A DNA stretch of 64,000 nucleotides from Shewanella algae (GCF_009183365.2 NZ_CP068230.1:2261001-2325000); one strand, 5' to 3'; counted from the stretch's first letter, positions 53,162-62,667 are shown. Notes: a model not told the origin generated them from the letters alone. Numbers and translations: made by a program.

Positions 53162-53923
53162 TTAGATGGTCACTGAAATCAGTTCCGGCTCCGTCTGGAT
53201 GAACTGAGGTCTGAAATAGAAACCTTGCACTAAATCCACATCCAAAGCCAGTGCCTGAGACAGGTGCTGCTCGGTTTCAATTCCTTCGAGTATAGTTATT
53301 TTTTGGCAGGACTTGGCAAAATTAAGCAGATTTTCCAAAAGCTTAGCCATGAGCGGTGCCTTGATGGCACTCAGCCAGTGACGGTCGAGCTTGATGCAGT
53401 CGATGGCAGTCAGCAGTTGCAGCGACACCATGGCATGGGGAGCACCGACATCATCGAGTGCCACGGTAATCCCGCGGCGGTGCAGTTCCTTGAGTAGTGC
53501 CTGGGCTTTATCGGCGTCATTGACACAGGTGTTTTCTATCAGCTCTACCGTCAAGCCTCCGGTTTGCTGCTGATATTTGTCCAGCGCCTGCATCATGCAT
53601 TGACAGTTGGCGCTGTCCAGCGCGTGGGGATCCAGATTCAGGTGCAGCCTTGGCGTTTTAGGCGCCTGATTGAGTTGCAACAGCTTGGCTTGCAGTTCTA
53701 CCGCCGCCAGGGCGCGGCTGTCTCTGTGCAGCCAGTCGAATACCAGATTGGGCGCCAGCGCCTTTCCCTCTTGATTGTAAAAGCGGGCCAGGGCCTCATA
53801 GCCCTGAATGGTCAGGGTCCGGGGGCAAACAAGTGGCTGATATTCGCAGGCAATGTGCCGCGGAGGAGAAAGATCCATGCAGTCATCAACGGAGTTAGCT
53901 AAATGAATGCTAATTATTCCCAT
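53162..53923 (-). CDS. Stand-alone EAL-domain protein, probable c-di-GMP phosphodiesterase
   Basis: A 253-residue protein with a single EAL domain and no sensor. Key motifs: YEALAR (EAL itself), HLNLDP (Asn), VELIENT (Glu), ALDDVGAP (DDFGTG-type loop, altered to DDVGAP), CIKLDR (Lys) and ILEGIET (Glu). The metal-binding acidic residues are present, so hydrolysis is plausible, but the altered loop 6 may reduce activity. The start is uncertain: neither ATG 53923 nor ATG 53878 (MDLSPPRH) has a clear ribosome binding site, and a TATAAT overlaps the former. It lies just upstream of moxR, with a 13-base gap. Confidence 0.85.
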   Translation of the reverse strand: MGIISIHLANSVDDCMDLSPPRHIACEYQPLVCPRTLTIQGYEALARFYNQEGKALAPNLVFDWLHRDSRALAAVELQAKLLQLNQAPKTPRLHLNLDPHALDSANCQCMMQALDKYQQQTGGLTVELIENTCVNDADKAQALLKELHRRGITVALDDVGAPHAMVSLQLLTAIDCIKLDRHWLSAIKAPLMAKLLENLLNFAKSCQKITILEGIETEQHLSQALALDVDLVQGFYFRPQFIQTEPELISVTI

Positions 53924-54048
53924 TATAGCCGTGGGATAACAAGCCCATTTACCCCACTAAAGTACCGAGCGCTGAAAAATACAGCGAGGAACAAGCGCTT
54001 TAATATCAAAGCGTTGGGAAATTGACTCAGTGCCAATTCACCGCCGCT

Positions 54049-55998
54049 TCAATAGCGGCGGCCAAGCTCTGTTTCACTGAATTGTGGCAGCGCCTGTTGT
54101 TGACGCAGCTCATAAATCTGCCGGTAGGTGAATACGGCCTGCACATAGGAGCGGGTTTCACTGAAGGGGATGGTTTCGATAAAGCTCATCACATCCAGTT
54201 TGCCATCGCTCTGCTTCAACCAACGCTTTACCCTGTGAGGGCCAGCATTGTAAGCGGCAACGGCCAGCACCCGGTTGTTGTCAAACTGTTCCAGTAGCTT
54301 GGTGTAGTAGGCGCTACCGAGTGGCACATTGATGGCCGGGTCGTACAGACTGCGACTGCCGTTGAACGCCAGTTTGAACTCTTTTGCGGTTTGCTTGGCG
54401 GTGGCCGGCATCAGCTGCATCAGGCCTCTGGCGCCCACTGACGAAGTCGCATAAGGGTAGAAGGCGCTTTCGCGGCGGGAGATTGCTCGAATTTCATTGA
54501 CATTGACCTTGAAGTCTTTGCCTGCCCGGGTAAAGAAAGGGTCTGCTGCATAGGGAAAGCGCATCTCCATATCATTCCATAGCCTAGCCTGAATACTGGC
54601 TTCAACCGCCAGCGCGTCCCAACCTTGCTGCTGAGCGTAGACGCCGTACTGGGCGCGCATCTGCTTGTTGTGGCGGGCGAGCATTTGGCTCCATTCGATG
54701 CGGGCATCGACCAGTTTATCCAGTGCCAGCAGTTCAGATACCCGCGCCAGCGCCTTGTCATCGGCGAGTCTTGCCTGCATTTGCGCCTGGGATTGAGTCG
54801 GCACATGCGCCAGGTTGGGGGCGACACCGAGTTCGGCGGCGGCCCAGAAACCATAGAAATTACGCTCTTTGCTGAGCGCTTCGAGCATGGTATCGTCCCG
54901 GCCATTGACCCTCAGGTGCCAGTAGCGCCAGCGGGCATCGTTGCGGCCTTCGTCGCTGAGCAGCGGCAGAAAACGGCGGATATCGGCGTCATTTTGCTCG
55001 GCAATAGCCCAGCGCAGACGGCGCTCGGTCAGATCGTCGGCCTTGAGCAGTGGCAGCATGGTGTCGATATGATCTCTCAGCCCCTCGTCCTCGACGATAA
55101 GCGCTCGCCTGACCAGATAACGGTTGAGTTGTCGCCCTTGGAAGTCGCTGAATCTGCCGGCCTTTTCATACTTGACGTACAGGCGAACTGCCTGACGCAG
55201 ATCTTTGCGGGCCAAGCGCTTAAGCCCGGCGGACACTATATCGCTGTAGATGGGGGCATCGCCATCAAACTGATTCATGTGCCTGAGGCGATTGGGATCT
55301 TTGTATACCGCCTGCAGCAGCTTGGCCTGGCTCTGGTGCTGAGTCACTTTACGCCCCAGATACTGCAACAGGCCGCTTTGGCCGGCATCAAAGGCCAGCA
55401 TCATCCGCGACCAAATCAATTCCTGAGTGCGGTGCCCGGCCTTGCTCCAGGCATTGAACAGGGGATCGCACTCCTTGGGACGGGAGCGACCATAGAGCCA
55501 GAGTTGGCGAGCGCCATCCCAGGCGACCTGAGTCTCACCCTGGCCAAGCTTGGCCCTGTAAAAATAGCATTGCAGCTCTGTGGCTCGGGGAAGTTCCGGG
55601 GAAATGGCCAGAAAGTCTTGCCAGCGTTTGTCGGCACCGGCTTGCACCAGGTACCTGTGGCGGGCACTGGCGTGCAAGGGTGAATGCTCAAACTTGTCCA
55701 GTGCCTTTAGCGCCTTTGAGCCAGAAAGCGCCATTATGTCATCCAGCTCGGCGTGAAAATCCAGATAGATATTGAGTGGGTAATCCTTGAGTTGGGCCCT
55801 GAGCTTGCGATACTCCTCAAGTTGGCCCTTATCCAGCGCTTCTCTGGCCTTTAGGTAGCTTTGGCGTTGTTGCTCCAAAGCGGCAGGTGCCTTGGCCGCA
55901 TGGCCTATCCCGGGAAACAGCATCCAGGGAGTGGATACTGTCAATGCACTCAAGGCAACGCTGCCGGCGAGGGCGATTCGGGTCAAGGCTCTGCGCAT
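54049..55998 (-). CDS. slt: Soluble lytic murein transglycosylase
   Basis: A 649-residue periplasmic enzyme with a signal peptide (MRRALTRIALAGSVALSALTV...), a long helical superhelix (U/L domains, about 40-480) and a C-terminal SLT/lysozyme-like domain: catalytic Glu510 in SRRESAFYPYA, GARGLMQLMPATAK and AVAAYNAGPHRVKRWL. It cleaves murein to 1,6-anhydro products. The length is near that of E. coli Slt70 (645 aa). It follows rmuC by 48 bases. Confidence 0.95.
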   Translation of the reverse strand: MRRALTRIALAGSVALSALTVSTPWMLFPGIGHAAKAPAALEQQRQSYLKAREALDKGQLEEYRKLRAQLKDYPLNIYLDFHAELDDIMALSGSKALKALDKFEHSPLHASARHRYLVQAGADKRWQDFLAISPELPRATELQCYFYRAKLGQGETQVAWDGARQLWLYGRSRPKECDPLFNAWSKAGHRTQELIWSRMMLAFDAGQSGLLQYLGRKVTQHQSQAKLLQAVYKDPNRLRHMNQFDGDAPIYSDIVSAGLKRLARKDLRQAVRLYVKYEKAGRFSDFQGRQLNRYLVRRALIVEDEGLRDHIDTMLPLLKADDLTERRLRWAIAEQNDADIRRFLPLLSDEGRNDARWRYWHLRVNGRDDTMLEALSKERNFYGFWAAAELGVAPNLAHVPTQSQAQMQARLADDKALARVSELLALDKLVDARIEWSQMLARHNKQMRAQYGVYAQQQGWDALAVEASIQARLWNDMEMRFPYAADPFFTRAGKDFKVNVNEIRAISRRESAFYPYATSSVGARGLMQLMPATAKQTAKEFKLAFNGSRSLYDPAINVPLGSAYYTKLLEQFDNNRVLAVAAYNAGPHRVKRWLKQSDGKLDVMSFIETIPFSETRSYVQAVFTYRQIYELRQQQALPQFSETELGRRY

Positions 55999-56046
55999 CT
56001 AAAACTCCTTGTTGATGGCCTGGTTCACTTGAGAGCGGGGTTGAGC

Positions 56047-57543
56047 TCAGGAAGCCAGTTCGCTGTCCGGCTCTGTATCCTCTATGGCATCAACCTCCTG
56101 GTCTGTCGGCAAGGAAGTCTCTGTCATCGCTTTTTCAAGCAACTGTTTATCCAGTTGTTTACTGGTTTCAACGCCCAACTGTTGCATCTGGTGAGCCTGG
56201 CGGACAAGGTTACCCCTGCCGGTAGCCAGCTTATTCATGGCGCCGTTGAAACACTTCTGTGCATTGTCCAGCGCGCGCCCGAGTTTGTCCATATCTTCCA
56301 GATAGCCACAGAGTTTATCGTAAATTTTTCCGGCTTGCCTGGCGATCCTCTGTGCATGTTGGTTCTGATACTCGTAGCGCCAGATGTTATTGATGGTGCG
56401 CAGTGCCACCAAAAGATTGGTTGGGCTGACGAGCATGATGTTGTTTTCGAGCGCAAAATTAACCAACTGCGGCTCTTGTTCCAGTGCCAGCAGGAAGGCG
56501 GGTTCCACCGGAATAAACATCAGCACATAATCCAGGCTCTTGATGCCGTGCAGTTGCTGGTAGTCCTTTTGACTCAGGCCTTTGATATGACCGCGGATAG
56601 AGTTGATATGTTCACGCAGCGCCAAGGAGCGCTCTTCATCGGTTTCGGCATTGTAGTAGCGCTCATAGGCTAGCAGTGACATCTTGGCATCTATCACTAC
56701 ATCCTTGTTGGCCGGCAGGTGGACGATGACATCGGGTTTAAAGCGCTTGCCGGCATCATTTTTCAGATCCTGCTGCACGTCATACTCGTGCCCTTGTCTG
56801 AGGCCACTTTCCTGCAGCACCCGCTCCAGGATCACTTCCCCCCAGTTGCCTTGCTGCTTGTTGTCGCCTTTGAGCGCCTTGGTGAGGTTGACCGCATCCT
56901 GGCTCATGCGCAGGTTGAGCTGCTTGAGATCTTCCAGCTGGTGTTTCAGTGAGGAACGTTCACTCCGCTCCTGTGAATAGGATTCATGAATCTGTCTTCT
57001 AAATCCTTCGAGTTGTTGCTTCAGCGGCCCAAGAACACCATCCAGCTGCGATAGATTTTGGGATTTTAGCCTTTCGCTTCTGTCTTCAAAAATTTTGTTG
57101 GCCAGGTTTTCAAATTGCTCTTTCAGGCGGGCTTCACTGCGTTCAAGCAGTTCAATCTTATCGTTGAGCGCCTGTTGCTCGGCGTCGAAGCGGGCGCTGA
57201 TTGTCTGCTGCATGGCATTGGACTTTGACAGGTTAAGCTGAGTTTCCAACTGCTTGCGCTGAGCATCCTTGAGTTGCTGTTCAAGGTCGGGCACCCGCTC
57301 GGCAATGGCCTCTGCCTTGCCAAGCTGGGACACCAGCCATTCGGCTTTTCCCTGGCTGCTGCTGAGTTGTTCGTTGAGTTCGCTGCATCTTTGTTCATGT
57401 TGCAGCACTAACTGGTCTTTGATCTGTTGCCAGCGGCCGCGGGTCATGCGTTGATTAAAGAGGGCGCCAAGCAAGATACCCAGCAGTAATACGGCTGCGG
57501 CGGCAATGAGTTGAGGCGCGGAAATTGTGGTGGCCAAGTCCAT
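56047..57543 (-). CDS. rmuC: DNA recombination protein RmuC
   Basis: A 498-residue protein with an N-terminal membrane helix (about 11-28, LIAAAAVLLLGILLGALF), a long coiled coil (about 35-190) and an RmuC nuclease-like domain with GNWGEVILERVLQESGLRQG, RFKPDVIVHLP and VIDAKMSLLAYERYY. RmuC limits inversions at short inverted repeats. I start at ATG 57543 (MDLATTISAPQ) with AAGGGA upstream; the frame extends 28 codons further without support. Confidence 0.93.
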   Translation of the reverse strand: MDLATTISAPQLIAAAAVLLLGILLGALFNQRMTRGRWQQIKDQLVLQHEQRCSELNEQLSSSQGKAEWLVSQLGKAEAIAERVPDLEQQLKDAQRKQLETQLNLSKSNAMQQTISARFDAEQQALNDKIELLERSEARLKEQFENLANKIFEDRSERLKSQNLSQLDGVLGPLKQQLEGFRRQIHESYSQERSERSSLKHQLEDLKQLNLRMSQDAVNLTKALKGDNKQQGNWGEVILERVLQESGLRQGHEYDVQQDLKNDAGKRFKPDVIVHLPANKDVVIDAKMSLLAYERYYNAETDEERSLALREHINSIRGHIKGLSQKDYQQLHGIKSLDYVLMFIPVEPAFLLALEQEPQLVNFALENNIMLVSPTNLLVALRTINNIWRYEYQNQHAQRIARQAGKIYDKLCGYLEDMDKLGRALDNAQKCFNGAMNKLATGRGNLVRQAHQMQQLGVETSKQLDKQLLEKAMTETSLPTDQEVDAIEDTEPDSELAS

Positions 57544-57783
57544 ATCATGTCCCTTGAGTGCAAAAAGAGGAGCGGAAAACCCGGATAGAGTCGCAGAATG
57601 AGTCAGGGCCTTCAAGGGCCAGGGCATGCAGACTCAGGATAAATGGCCAAGAGTTGCTCATTTTGTACCCCTTGTCAGCCAAGGTTCAGCCAATGAAGCC
57701 GCAGGAATTATTCCAGCAGGAAATTTTTCTTTGTCTGCCTGGGTCTTATAAACTGAATTGACTGCAGCTATTGAGAGGTCTCT

Positions 57784-58818
57784 GTGAGCAATAAAAAATT
57801 CAAACCGGGTATCGGCAGGCAAATGCCCTGGGAGTTGCCGGCAACTGAAGTCACGCCGGAAGCCGTGTTTCGCGATCGGCGCAACATAGTCAAGGCGTTG
57901 GGGCTCGGCGCCATAGGTGCCAGTATTCCCGGCCATGTTCAGGCAGGCCTGTTTGACCTTTTTGGTGAAAAGCGCCAGAGCGAGGCATTTGTGACCTCAA
58001 ATCTCAACTATCGCAGCAATCCTGAGTTTCAATTACCGGGGAGCCTGACACCCCTTGACAAGGTGATCCGCCATAACAACTTTTACGAGTTTGGCACAGG
58101 TAAACAAGATCCCTTCGAAAACAGTCAGGACCTCAAGGTCAATCCCTGGATGCTGAAAGTGGAAGGCGAGGTCGAGCGCCCTTTGACGCTGGACTATGAC
58201 GATCTGCTCAAGTTGCTTCCCCTTGAGGAGCGCCACTATCGTTTGCGTTGTGTCGAGGCCTGGTCCATGGTGATCCCCTGGGTCGGCTTTCCGCTGGCGG
58301 CTTTGCTGGCCAAGGCCGGAGTCAAATCCTCTGCGACTCATGTGGCCTTTGAAACCCTGTTTGATCCCGAGCAAATGCCTGGGCAACGCAATCGCTTGAT
58401 GGGCGGCGGCATTCATTATCCCTATGTGGAGGGATTAAGACTCGATGAGGCGATGAACGAGTTAAGCTTCCTGTCGGTGGGCCTCTACGGCAAGACACTG
58501 CCACCGCAAAATGGGGCTCCCGTGCGTTTGGTGGTGCCCTGGAAATACGGTTTCAAGAGCATTAAATCTATCGTGAAAATTAGGCTTTTGGACAAACAGT
58601 CACCGACCAGTTGGAATCAACTGGCACCCCATGAATATGGTTTTTATGCCAACGTGAACCCCAAGGTGGATCACCCGCGTTGGTCACAGGCGACAGAGCG
58701 GCGGATTGCCGAAGGTGGGATCTTCTCTGCCAAACGGATCCCGACCCAGATGTTCAACGGTTATGGCGAGCAAGTAGCCCATCTTTACCGGGATCTGGAT
58801 TTAAGGAAATATTATTGA
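57784..58818 (+). CDS. msrP: Protein-methionine-sulfoxide reductase catalytic subunit MsrP
   Basis: A 344-residue periplasmic molybdoenzyme repairing oxidised methionine in envelope proteins. A Tat-type signal (DRRNIVKALGLGAIGAS, residues about 31-47) follows a typical N-terminal stretch. Molybdopterin-coordinating Cys156 is in LRCVEAWSMVIPW. PWKYGFKSIKSIVKI is conserved. The start is GTG at 57784 with GAGAGG upstream. The stop overlaps msrQ by 1 base (TGATG). Confidence 0.96.
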   Translation: MSNKKFKPGIGRQMPWELPATEVTPEAVFRDRRNIVKALGLGAIGASIPGHVQAGLFDLFGEKRQSEAFVTSNLNYRSNPEFQLPGSLTPLDKVIRHNNFYEFGTGKQDPFENSQDLKVNPWMLKVEGEVERPLTLDYDDLLKLLPLEERHYRLRCVEAWSMVIPWVGFPLAALLAKAGVKSSATHVAFETLFDPEQMPGQRNRLMGGGIHYPYVEGLRLDEAMNELSFLSVGLYGKTLPPQNGAPVRLVVPWKYGFKSIKSIVKIRLLDKQSPTSWNQLAPHEYGFYANVNPKVDHPRWSQATERRIAEGGIFSAKRIPTQMFNGYGEQVAHLYRDLDLRKYY

Positions 58819-59429
58819 TGCGCTTAGACCCCAAGCTACTGCCTTGGTTAAAGGCGTTGCTGCATCTGGCGGCCGGCTTGCCACTGCTTTATTTGGCTCT
58901 GCAAGTGGTGACAGACAGTGCCGGTGGCGATCCTGTGCAATATATTATCCATTTCACCGGCAAAGGGGCACTCAACGCCTTGGTGGCCACCTTGTTGGTA
59001 TCGCCAGTTGCCAGAAAATTCAAACTGGGGTTGTTGATGCAGACCCGGCGTTTGCTCGGACTCTGGGTATTCGCCTGGGCCTGCTTGCATATTCTCAGCT
59101 ATTTCAGCCTGGATCTGCTGTTTGCCTGGGAGCTGCTACTCAGTGAAATTATCAAGCGTCCCTATATTTTGGTGGGGGCCAGCGCTTGGTTGTTGCTTGC
59201 TGCGCTGGCGCTGACCTCGTTCAAGGCAATGCAGCGCCGGATGGGGCGACGCTGGCAGCAACTGCACTACAGTATTTATGCCATTGCCCTGTTGGTACCT
59301 GTGCATTATTACTGGTCGGTGAAGTCTGAAATCATTGAGCCCAGTCTTTACCTTGCTGCCATGTTGCTGTTGTTGGCGATAAGACTGCCGAGATTCAACT
59401 GGTTTAGGCGCCTCTGGCCGGCAGTTTGA
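58818..59429 (+). CDS. msrQ: Heme-binding quinone-linked subunit MsrQ
   Basis: A 203-residue inner-membrane protein with about five helices that passes electrons from the respiratory chain to MsrP. Ferric-reductase-like marks: TGKGALNALVATLLVSP, RRLLGLWVFAWACLHILSY and LHYSIYAIALLVPVHYYW with heme-ligand histidines. The start at 58818 overlaps the msrP stop, and AAGGA lies just upstream. A longer upstream frame overlapping msrP is not credible. Confidence 0.94.
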   Translation: MRLDPKLLPWLKALLHLAAGLPLLYLALQVVTDSAGGDPVQYIIHFTGKGALNALVATLLVSPVARKFKLGLLMQTRRLLGLWVFAWACLHILSYFSLDLLFAWELLLSEIIKRPYILVGASAWLLLAALALTSFKAMQRRMGRRWQQLHYSIYAIALLVPVHYYWSVKSEIIEPSLYLAAMLLLLAIRLPRFNWFRRLWPAV

Positions 59430-59460
59430 AGTTCAGGCGTGTGTGGCCGGGCAAGCATAG

Positions 59461-60786
59461 TCAGGCATCGGCACTGGGTGAGGCAAAGCTGTAGCGCTTC
59501 TTTAGTGCCAGGTCCATGGAAGCCTGAGGTAGTGCCTGCTTGGCCTGATACATGGCACTGTCGGCAGCGCCGATGAGTTCGGCCAGGGTGTCGCCATGCT
59601 CGGGATAGAGACTGATGCCGGTACTCAGGCCGACTTGCAGTTGTTGCCCTTGCCAGGGGATATCGGCACCCAAGGCATGAATCTTTTCCAATACGGCACA
59701 GACTTCTTCGCGGCTATTTATCGGCTCCAGCCAGATGATAAATTCATCGCCGCCGATACGGGCCACCAAATCCGAGCGTCTTAAGGTCTCTCGCAGCCTT
59801 TTGGCGATTTCCACCAGCACTGCGTCACCGGCGCTGTGGCCAAAGTTGTCGTTGATGGGTTTGAATTTATCCAGATCGATAAACAGCAGCGCCGCTTTAA
59901 GCTGTTGACGTTGGCAACGTACTATGGCGTTTTCCAGCTCGGTGGTGGCGGCACCGCGATTGAGTGCGCCGGTGAGATCGTCATGATCCGCCAAATATCT
60001 TAATCTATCCTGTTGCTGCTGCAACTGACGGGTTTGCGCCTCCACTTCCAGCTGTAACTGCTCCTTTCGGGCTGTAGTTTCCATCAATGCCTGTTTCATA
60101 TTGTTGAATTCATTGGCCAGCTCCGAGAGTTCATCCTGTTGTTCCAACCTGATACGGCTGTGAAGATCGCCTTTGGCCAGATCGCGAATGCCGCGTTTCA
60201 AACTGCCCAAATGGCGCCGAAAACGCCTCAGAGTATGCAGGGTAAAGCCTGTCACCAACAGGGCAATGGCCAGCAGCAGGGCGCCGTTGAGATAGAGATG
60301 ACTGAGCTGCAGCATACGAGCTCTGTCCATGGTGTAATGTTGAAAGCGAAACAGATCTTCGCTCATGGATTGAATGCTCATATTGTATCTGGACAGCAAC
60401 ATGCTGCTGACCAACTGATCATCTGCTATCAGCGACAGCTTGGGCAGGGAATGCTCCAGCAGGGTACCGATGTTGTTGCTCTGGCGTTTTAAATTGGCCA
60501 ATAGCTGCTGTTGCTGCTCATCATCGACCTGAGTGTTACTCAAGAGGGCGTTGAGGCGCAGCAGATCCCGCTGGGTATTTTCAACTGCCCGGGTATCCCG
60601 GTATTGCTGCAGCAGCCACAAGTTGGAGCGCAGTAGATCCAGATGCAGTTGCAGCTCCACCAGTTTGTGCATCTGCTGGAATGTCTGCTGGGAAAAATGG
60701 CGCTGTTGCAGCAGTGACAGCGCCAGTACCAGCGTCAGGGTGATGCAGAGAATGACCAGAATATTGAGGCGGCTGGATAGCTTCAT
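59461..60786 (-). CDS. Membrane-bound diguanylate cyclase with HAMP and GGDEF domains
   Basis: A 441-residue sensor enzyme. Membrane helix 1 is about 8-26, a helical periplasmic sensor region about 27-165, helix 2 about 168-188, HAMP about 190-242, then a short coiled coil and GGDEF domain (about 265-425) with intact RIGGDEF and an RxxD I-site (RRSD) five residues before it. It should make c-di-GMP and be product-inhibited. It overlaps the upstream binding-protein gene by ATGA, which suggests that the binding protein feeds a signal to this cyclase. Confidence 0.93.
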   Translation of the reverse strand: MKLSSRLNILVILCITLTLVLALSLLQQRHFSQQTFQQMHKLVELQLHLDLLRSNLWLLQQYRDTRAVENTQRDLLRLNALLSNTQVDDEQQQQLLANLKRQSNNIGTLLEHSLPKLSLIADDQLVSSMLLSRYNMSIQSMSEDLFRFQHYTMDRARMLQLSHLYLNGALLLAIALLVTGFTLHTLRRFRRHLGSLKRGIRDLAKGDLHSRIRLEQQDELSELANEFNNMKQALMETTARKEQLQLEVEAQTRQLQQQQDRLRYLADHDDLTGALNRGAATTELENAIVRCQRQQLKAALLFIDLDKFKPINDNFGHSAGDAVLVEIAKRLRETLRRSDLVARIGGDEFIIWLEPINSREEVCAVLEKIHALGADIPWQGQQLQVGLSTGISLYPEHGDTLAELIGAADSAMYQAKQALPQASMDLALKKRYSFASPSADA

Positions 60787-61781
60787 TTCTGCTCCACCAA
60801 AGACATGTGTTGTATCTGATCCAATGCAGTGGGATCTATGACGCTTCTGAAATCCGGTAGCTGCTGGGCTTCAATGGTGCCGCTGGCCATGGCCCAGCGG
60901 GCCTGCGACTGCAGATTACTGAGCAGGCTGTTACCCAGCGACAGACGGAACAGGTAGTCGGGCCAGAGGGCGGCAACCTCCTCTGTTGGCAGGTGCAGAT
61001 ACTCGGCAACTAGTTGACGGGCTTCCTGCGGGTGCAGAACAATAAATTCACTGGCGAGTTTCAACGCCTTGAGGATCCGCACATGATGCTCGTAGTACGC
61101 TTGGTTGTCGGCCTTACGACTGATGAGATTGAAAGAAAGGCTATATAACCCCCGGCTGGGGAACTCGCTTATCTTGCCCGGTTGATGCTTGAGCAGCTGA
61201 AATCCGTAGGGCTCCCAAACTGAAATCGCATCCACATCGCCGGCCAACAGCGCCGGTGCCAAGCCAGACGGGCGGATATCCACCCGAACTGGCGCCAAGG
61301 CTGGGTGTCCGGCAATATTCAGTATGGTATCGAGAAAGTACTCGCTGGCACTGCCGGCAACGACTCCAACGCGTTTGCCATCCAGTTGCGCCGGGGTAGT
61401 GATACCGCTCTGGCTCAGGGTTAACAGCTTAATGTCGTTATCCGATTCGGCAAAGCTGGCCAGCACGGTAAAGTCGGTTCGCTCAAAGCTGTTGAACATC
61501 ACCACTGACTCTGAGCTGGTGGCCAGATCCGCCCTGTGATAGAGCAGGGCCTCGAAACAAAGATCGCCACCTTGAAGTGGTTGCAGCACCACATAGACGC
61601 CTTCGCGGGCAAAGAGTTCGAGCTTATCGGCAATGATGACAGGGGCTGAAAGCAGCGAGGTGGACACGGCGATGCGAACCGGGGTCTGATTGAGTAAAAC
61701 AGGGGAGGTTGGTTGCCTGGGCCCGCTGAGCCAGATAAACAAGAGTAGCAGCAGAGCCAAAGGCACTAGCATCTTTCCCAT
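60783..61781 (-). CDS. ABC-type substrate-binding protein (NMT1/SsuA-like), no transporter genes
   Basis: A 332-residue periplasmic binding protein with an N-terminal signal or anchor helix (MGKMLVPLALLLLLFIWLSG). Family marks: VRIAVSTSLLSAPVIIADKL, LFAREGVYVVLQPLQGG, LDGKRVGVVAGSASEYFL and GDVDAISVWEPY. Relatives bind sulfonates, nitrate, taurine or thiamine precursors; the ligand here is unknown. No ABC permease or ATPase is nearby; instead the diguanylate cyclase gene overlaps its stop. A sensory rather than transport role is my inference. Confidence 0.86.
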   Translation of the reverse strand: MGKMLVPLALLLLLFIWLSGPRQPTSPVLLNQTPVRIAVSTSLLSAPVIIADKLELFAREGVYVVLQPLQGGDLCFEALLYHRADLATSSESVVMFNSFERTDFTVLASFAESDNDIKLLTLSQSGITTPAQLDGKRVGVVAGSASEYFLDTILNIAGHPALAPVRVDIRPSGLAPALLAGDVDAISVWEPYGFQLLKHQPGKISEFPSRGLYSLSFNLISRKADNQAYYEHHVRILKALKLASEFIVLHPQEARQLVAEYLHLPTEEVAALWPDYLFRLSLGNSLLSNLQSQARWAMASGTIEAQQLPDFRSVIDPTALDQIQHMSLVEQK

Positions 61782-62057
61782 AGTGGTTGCTGCCCTCCAT
61801 TCGTCACAGCTTTGAGCCCTTATCTTTTCAAACTGGGCCGTTTGTACCTAAGTGTAGTGCAAACAAGAGGGTGCGCTATAAAGCCTCATAGTTTTCATGG
61901 GATTATTTGGAATAATCCGGACGAATAATAGGTTGGGGATTTGAGCGGATACTTATTGCTTTTTATTAGGCACCAGAAACTTTCAATAACGGAATGAAAT
62001 TTAAAAGATGGAATAAATAGTTGTTGGACAGAAAGGGTTTATATCATTGTTGTAAAA
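61782..62057. other. Intergenic region with an operator-like palindrome
   Basis: No gene seen. The AT-rich segment holds GGATTATT-TGG-AATAATCC (61900-61918), a perfect 8-bp inverted repeat 119 bases or more upstream of the binding-protein gene, which could be a regulator site. AATAAT recurs just after it. Confidence 0.4.
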
Positions 62058-62088
62058 AGAAAGGCGCAGATATTGTCTGCGCCTTTCT
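62058..62088 (-). terminator. Terminator of the 105-aa hypothetical gene
   Basis: A perfect 13-bp stem AGAAAGGCGCAGA/TCTGCGCCTTTCT with a 5-nt loop. On the minus strand it leads into TTTTTAC. Confidence 0.85.
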
Positions 62089-62139
62089 GGTATATCGAAC
62101 TATATTGCAATCGATACTGAACTCACTTCCCTATAGGAC

Positions 62140-62457
62140 TTACTTACCGCCTTGATTGGCCATATAGACCAATACTTCATCGTAGGACATATTGAGTTCG
62201 CGGGATAAATTGATGACCTTGGTCTTGAAGGTTTGGACTTGCTCTTGTTTATGCAAGTCGTTCTGCGTTTCTTCGACCAATTCATTGACCGCTTCCTGCA
62301 GAAGCTTCAGACGCCTGAGGCTATAGTCCAAAGACTTCAAATAACGGGTCATTTGTTGTTTGTTTCTGGCTTGCTCAAGATCCGTTGAGTGTTTTTTTTC
62401 ATATCCATATGCATCGAGCGCCGCAATAGCACTCTGCAAATCGAGATCTTTTGTCAT
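62140..62457 (-). CDS. Hypothetical protein, 105 aa, coiled-coil
   Basis: Family not recognised. It is a charged, helical protein: a central coiled coil (about 28-80, QQMTRYLKSLDYSLRRLKLL) and a C-terminal segment INLSRELNMSYDEVLVYM that resembles a small helix-turn-helix or SAP-like fold. No signal peptide or membrane segment. It is monocistronic with a strong terminator and divergent from rraA. Conserved-looking composition and a tidy terminator support a real gene. Confidence 0.7.
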   Translation of the reverse strand: MTKDLDLQSAIAALDAYGYEKKHSTDLEQARNKQQMTRYLKSLDYSLRRLKLLQEAVNELVEETQNDLHKQEQVQTFKTKVINLSRELNMSYDEVLVYMANQGGK

Positions 62458-62667
62458 GTATGTTCACTTAAAACGAAGTTTTGCCCGAAAGAGTGGACAG
62501 GATAAAGGGATCGTAAAGCTGTCACTTGTAGTAGTTTATAGTATATTTCCTAACTTACTCAAGCATTTCACTGCACAGCGTAGGAGATGCCTGTTTTGCT
62601 ATCATGAAACTTGTGGTGGCAGGATAAGGGCGTTAACCTAGAAAGCAGTATTTGCACGGAGGCCTAT

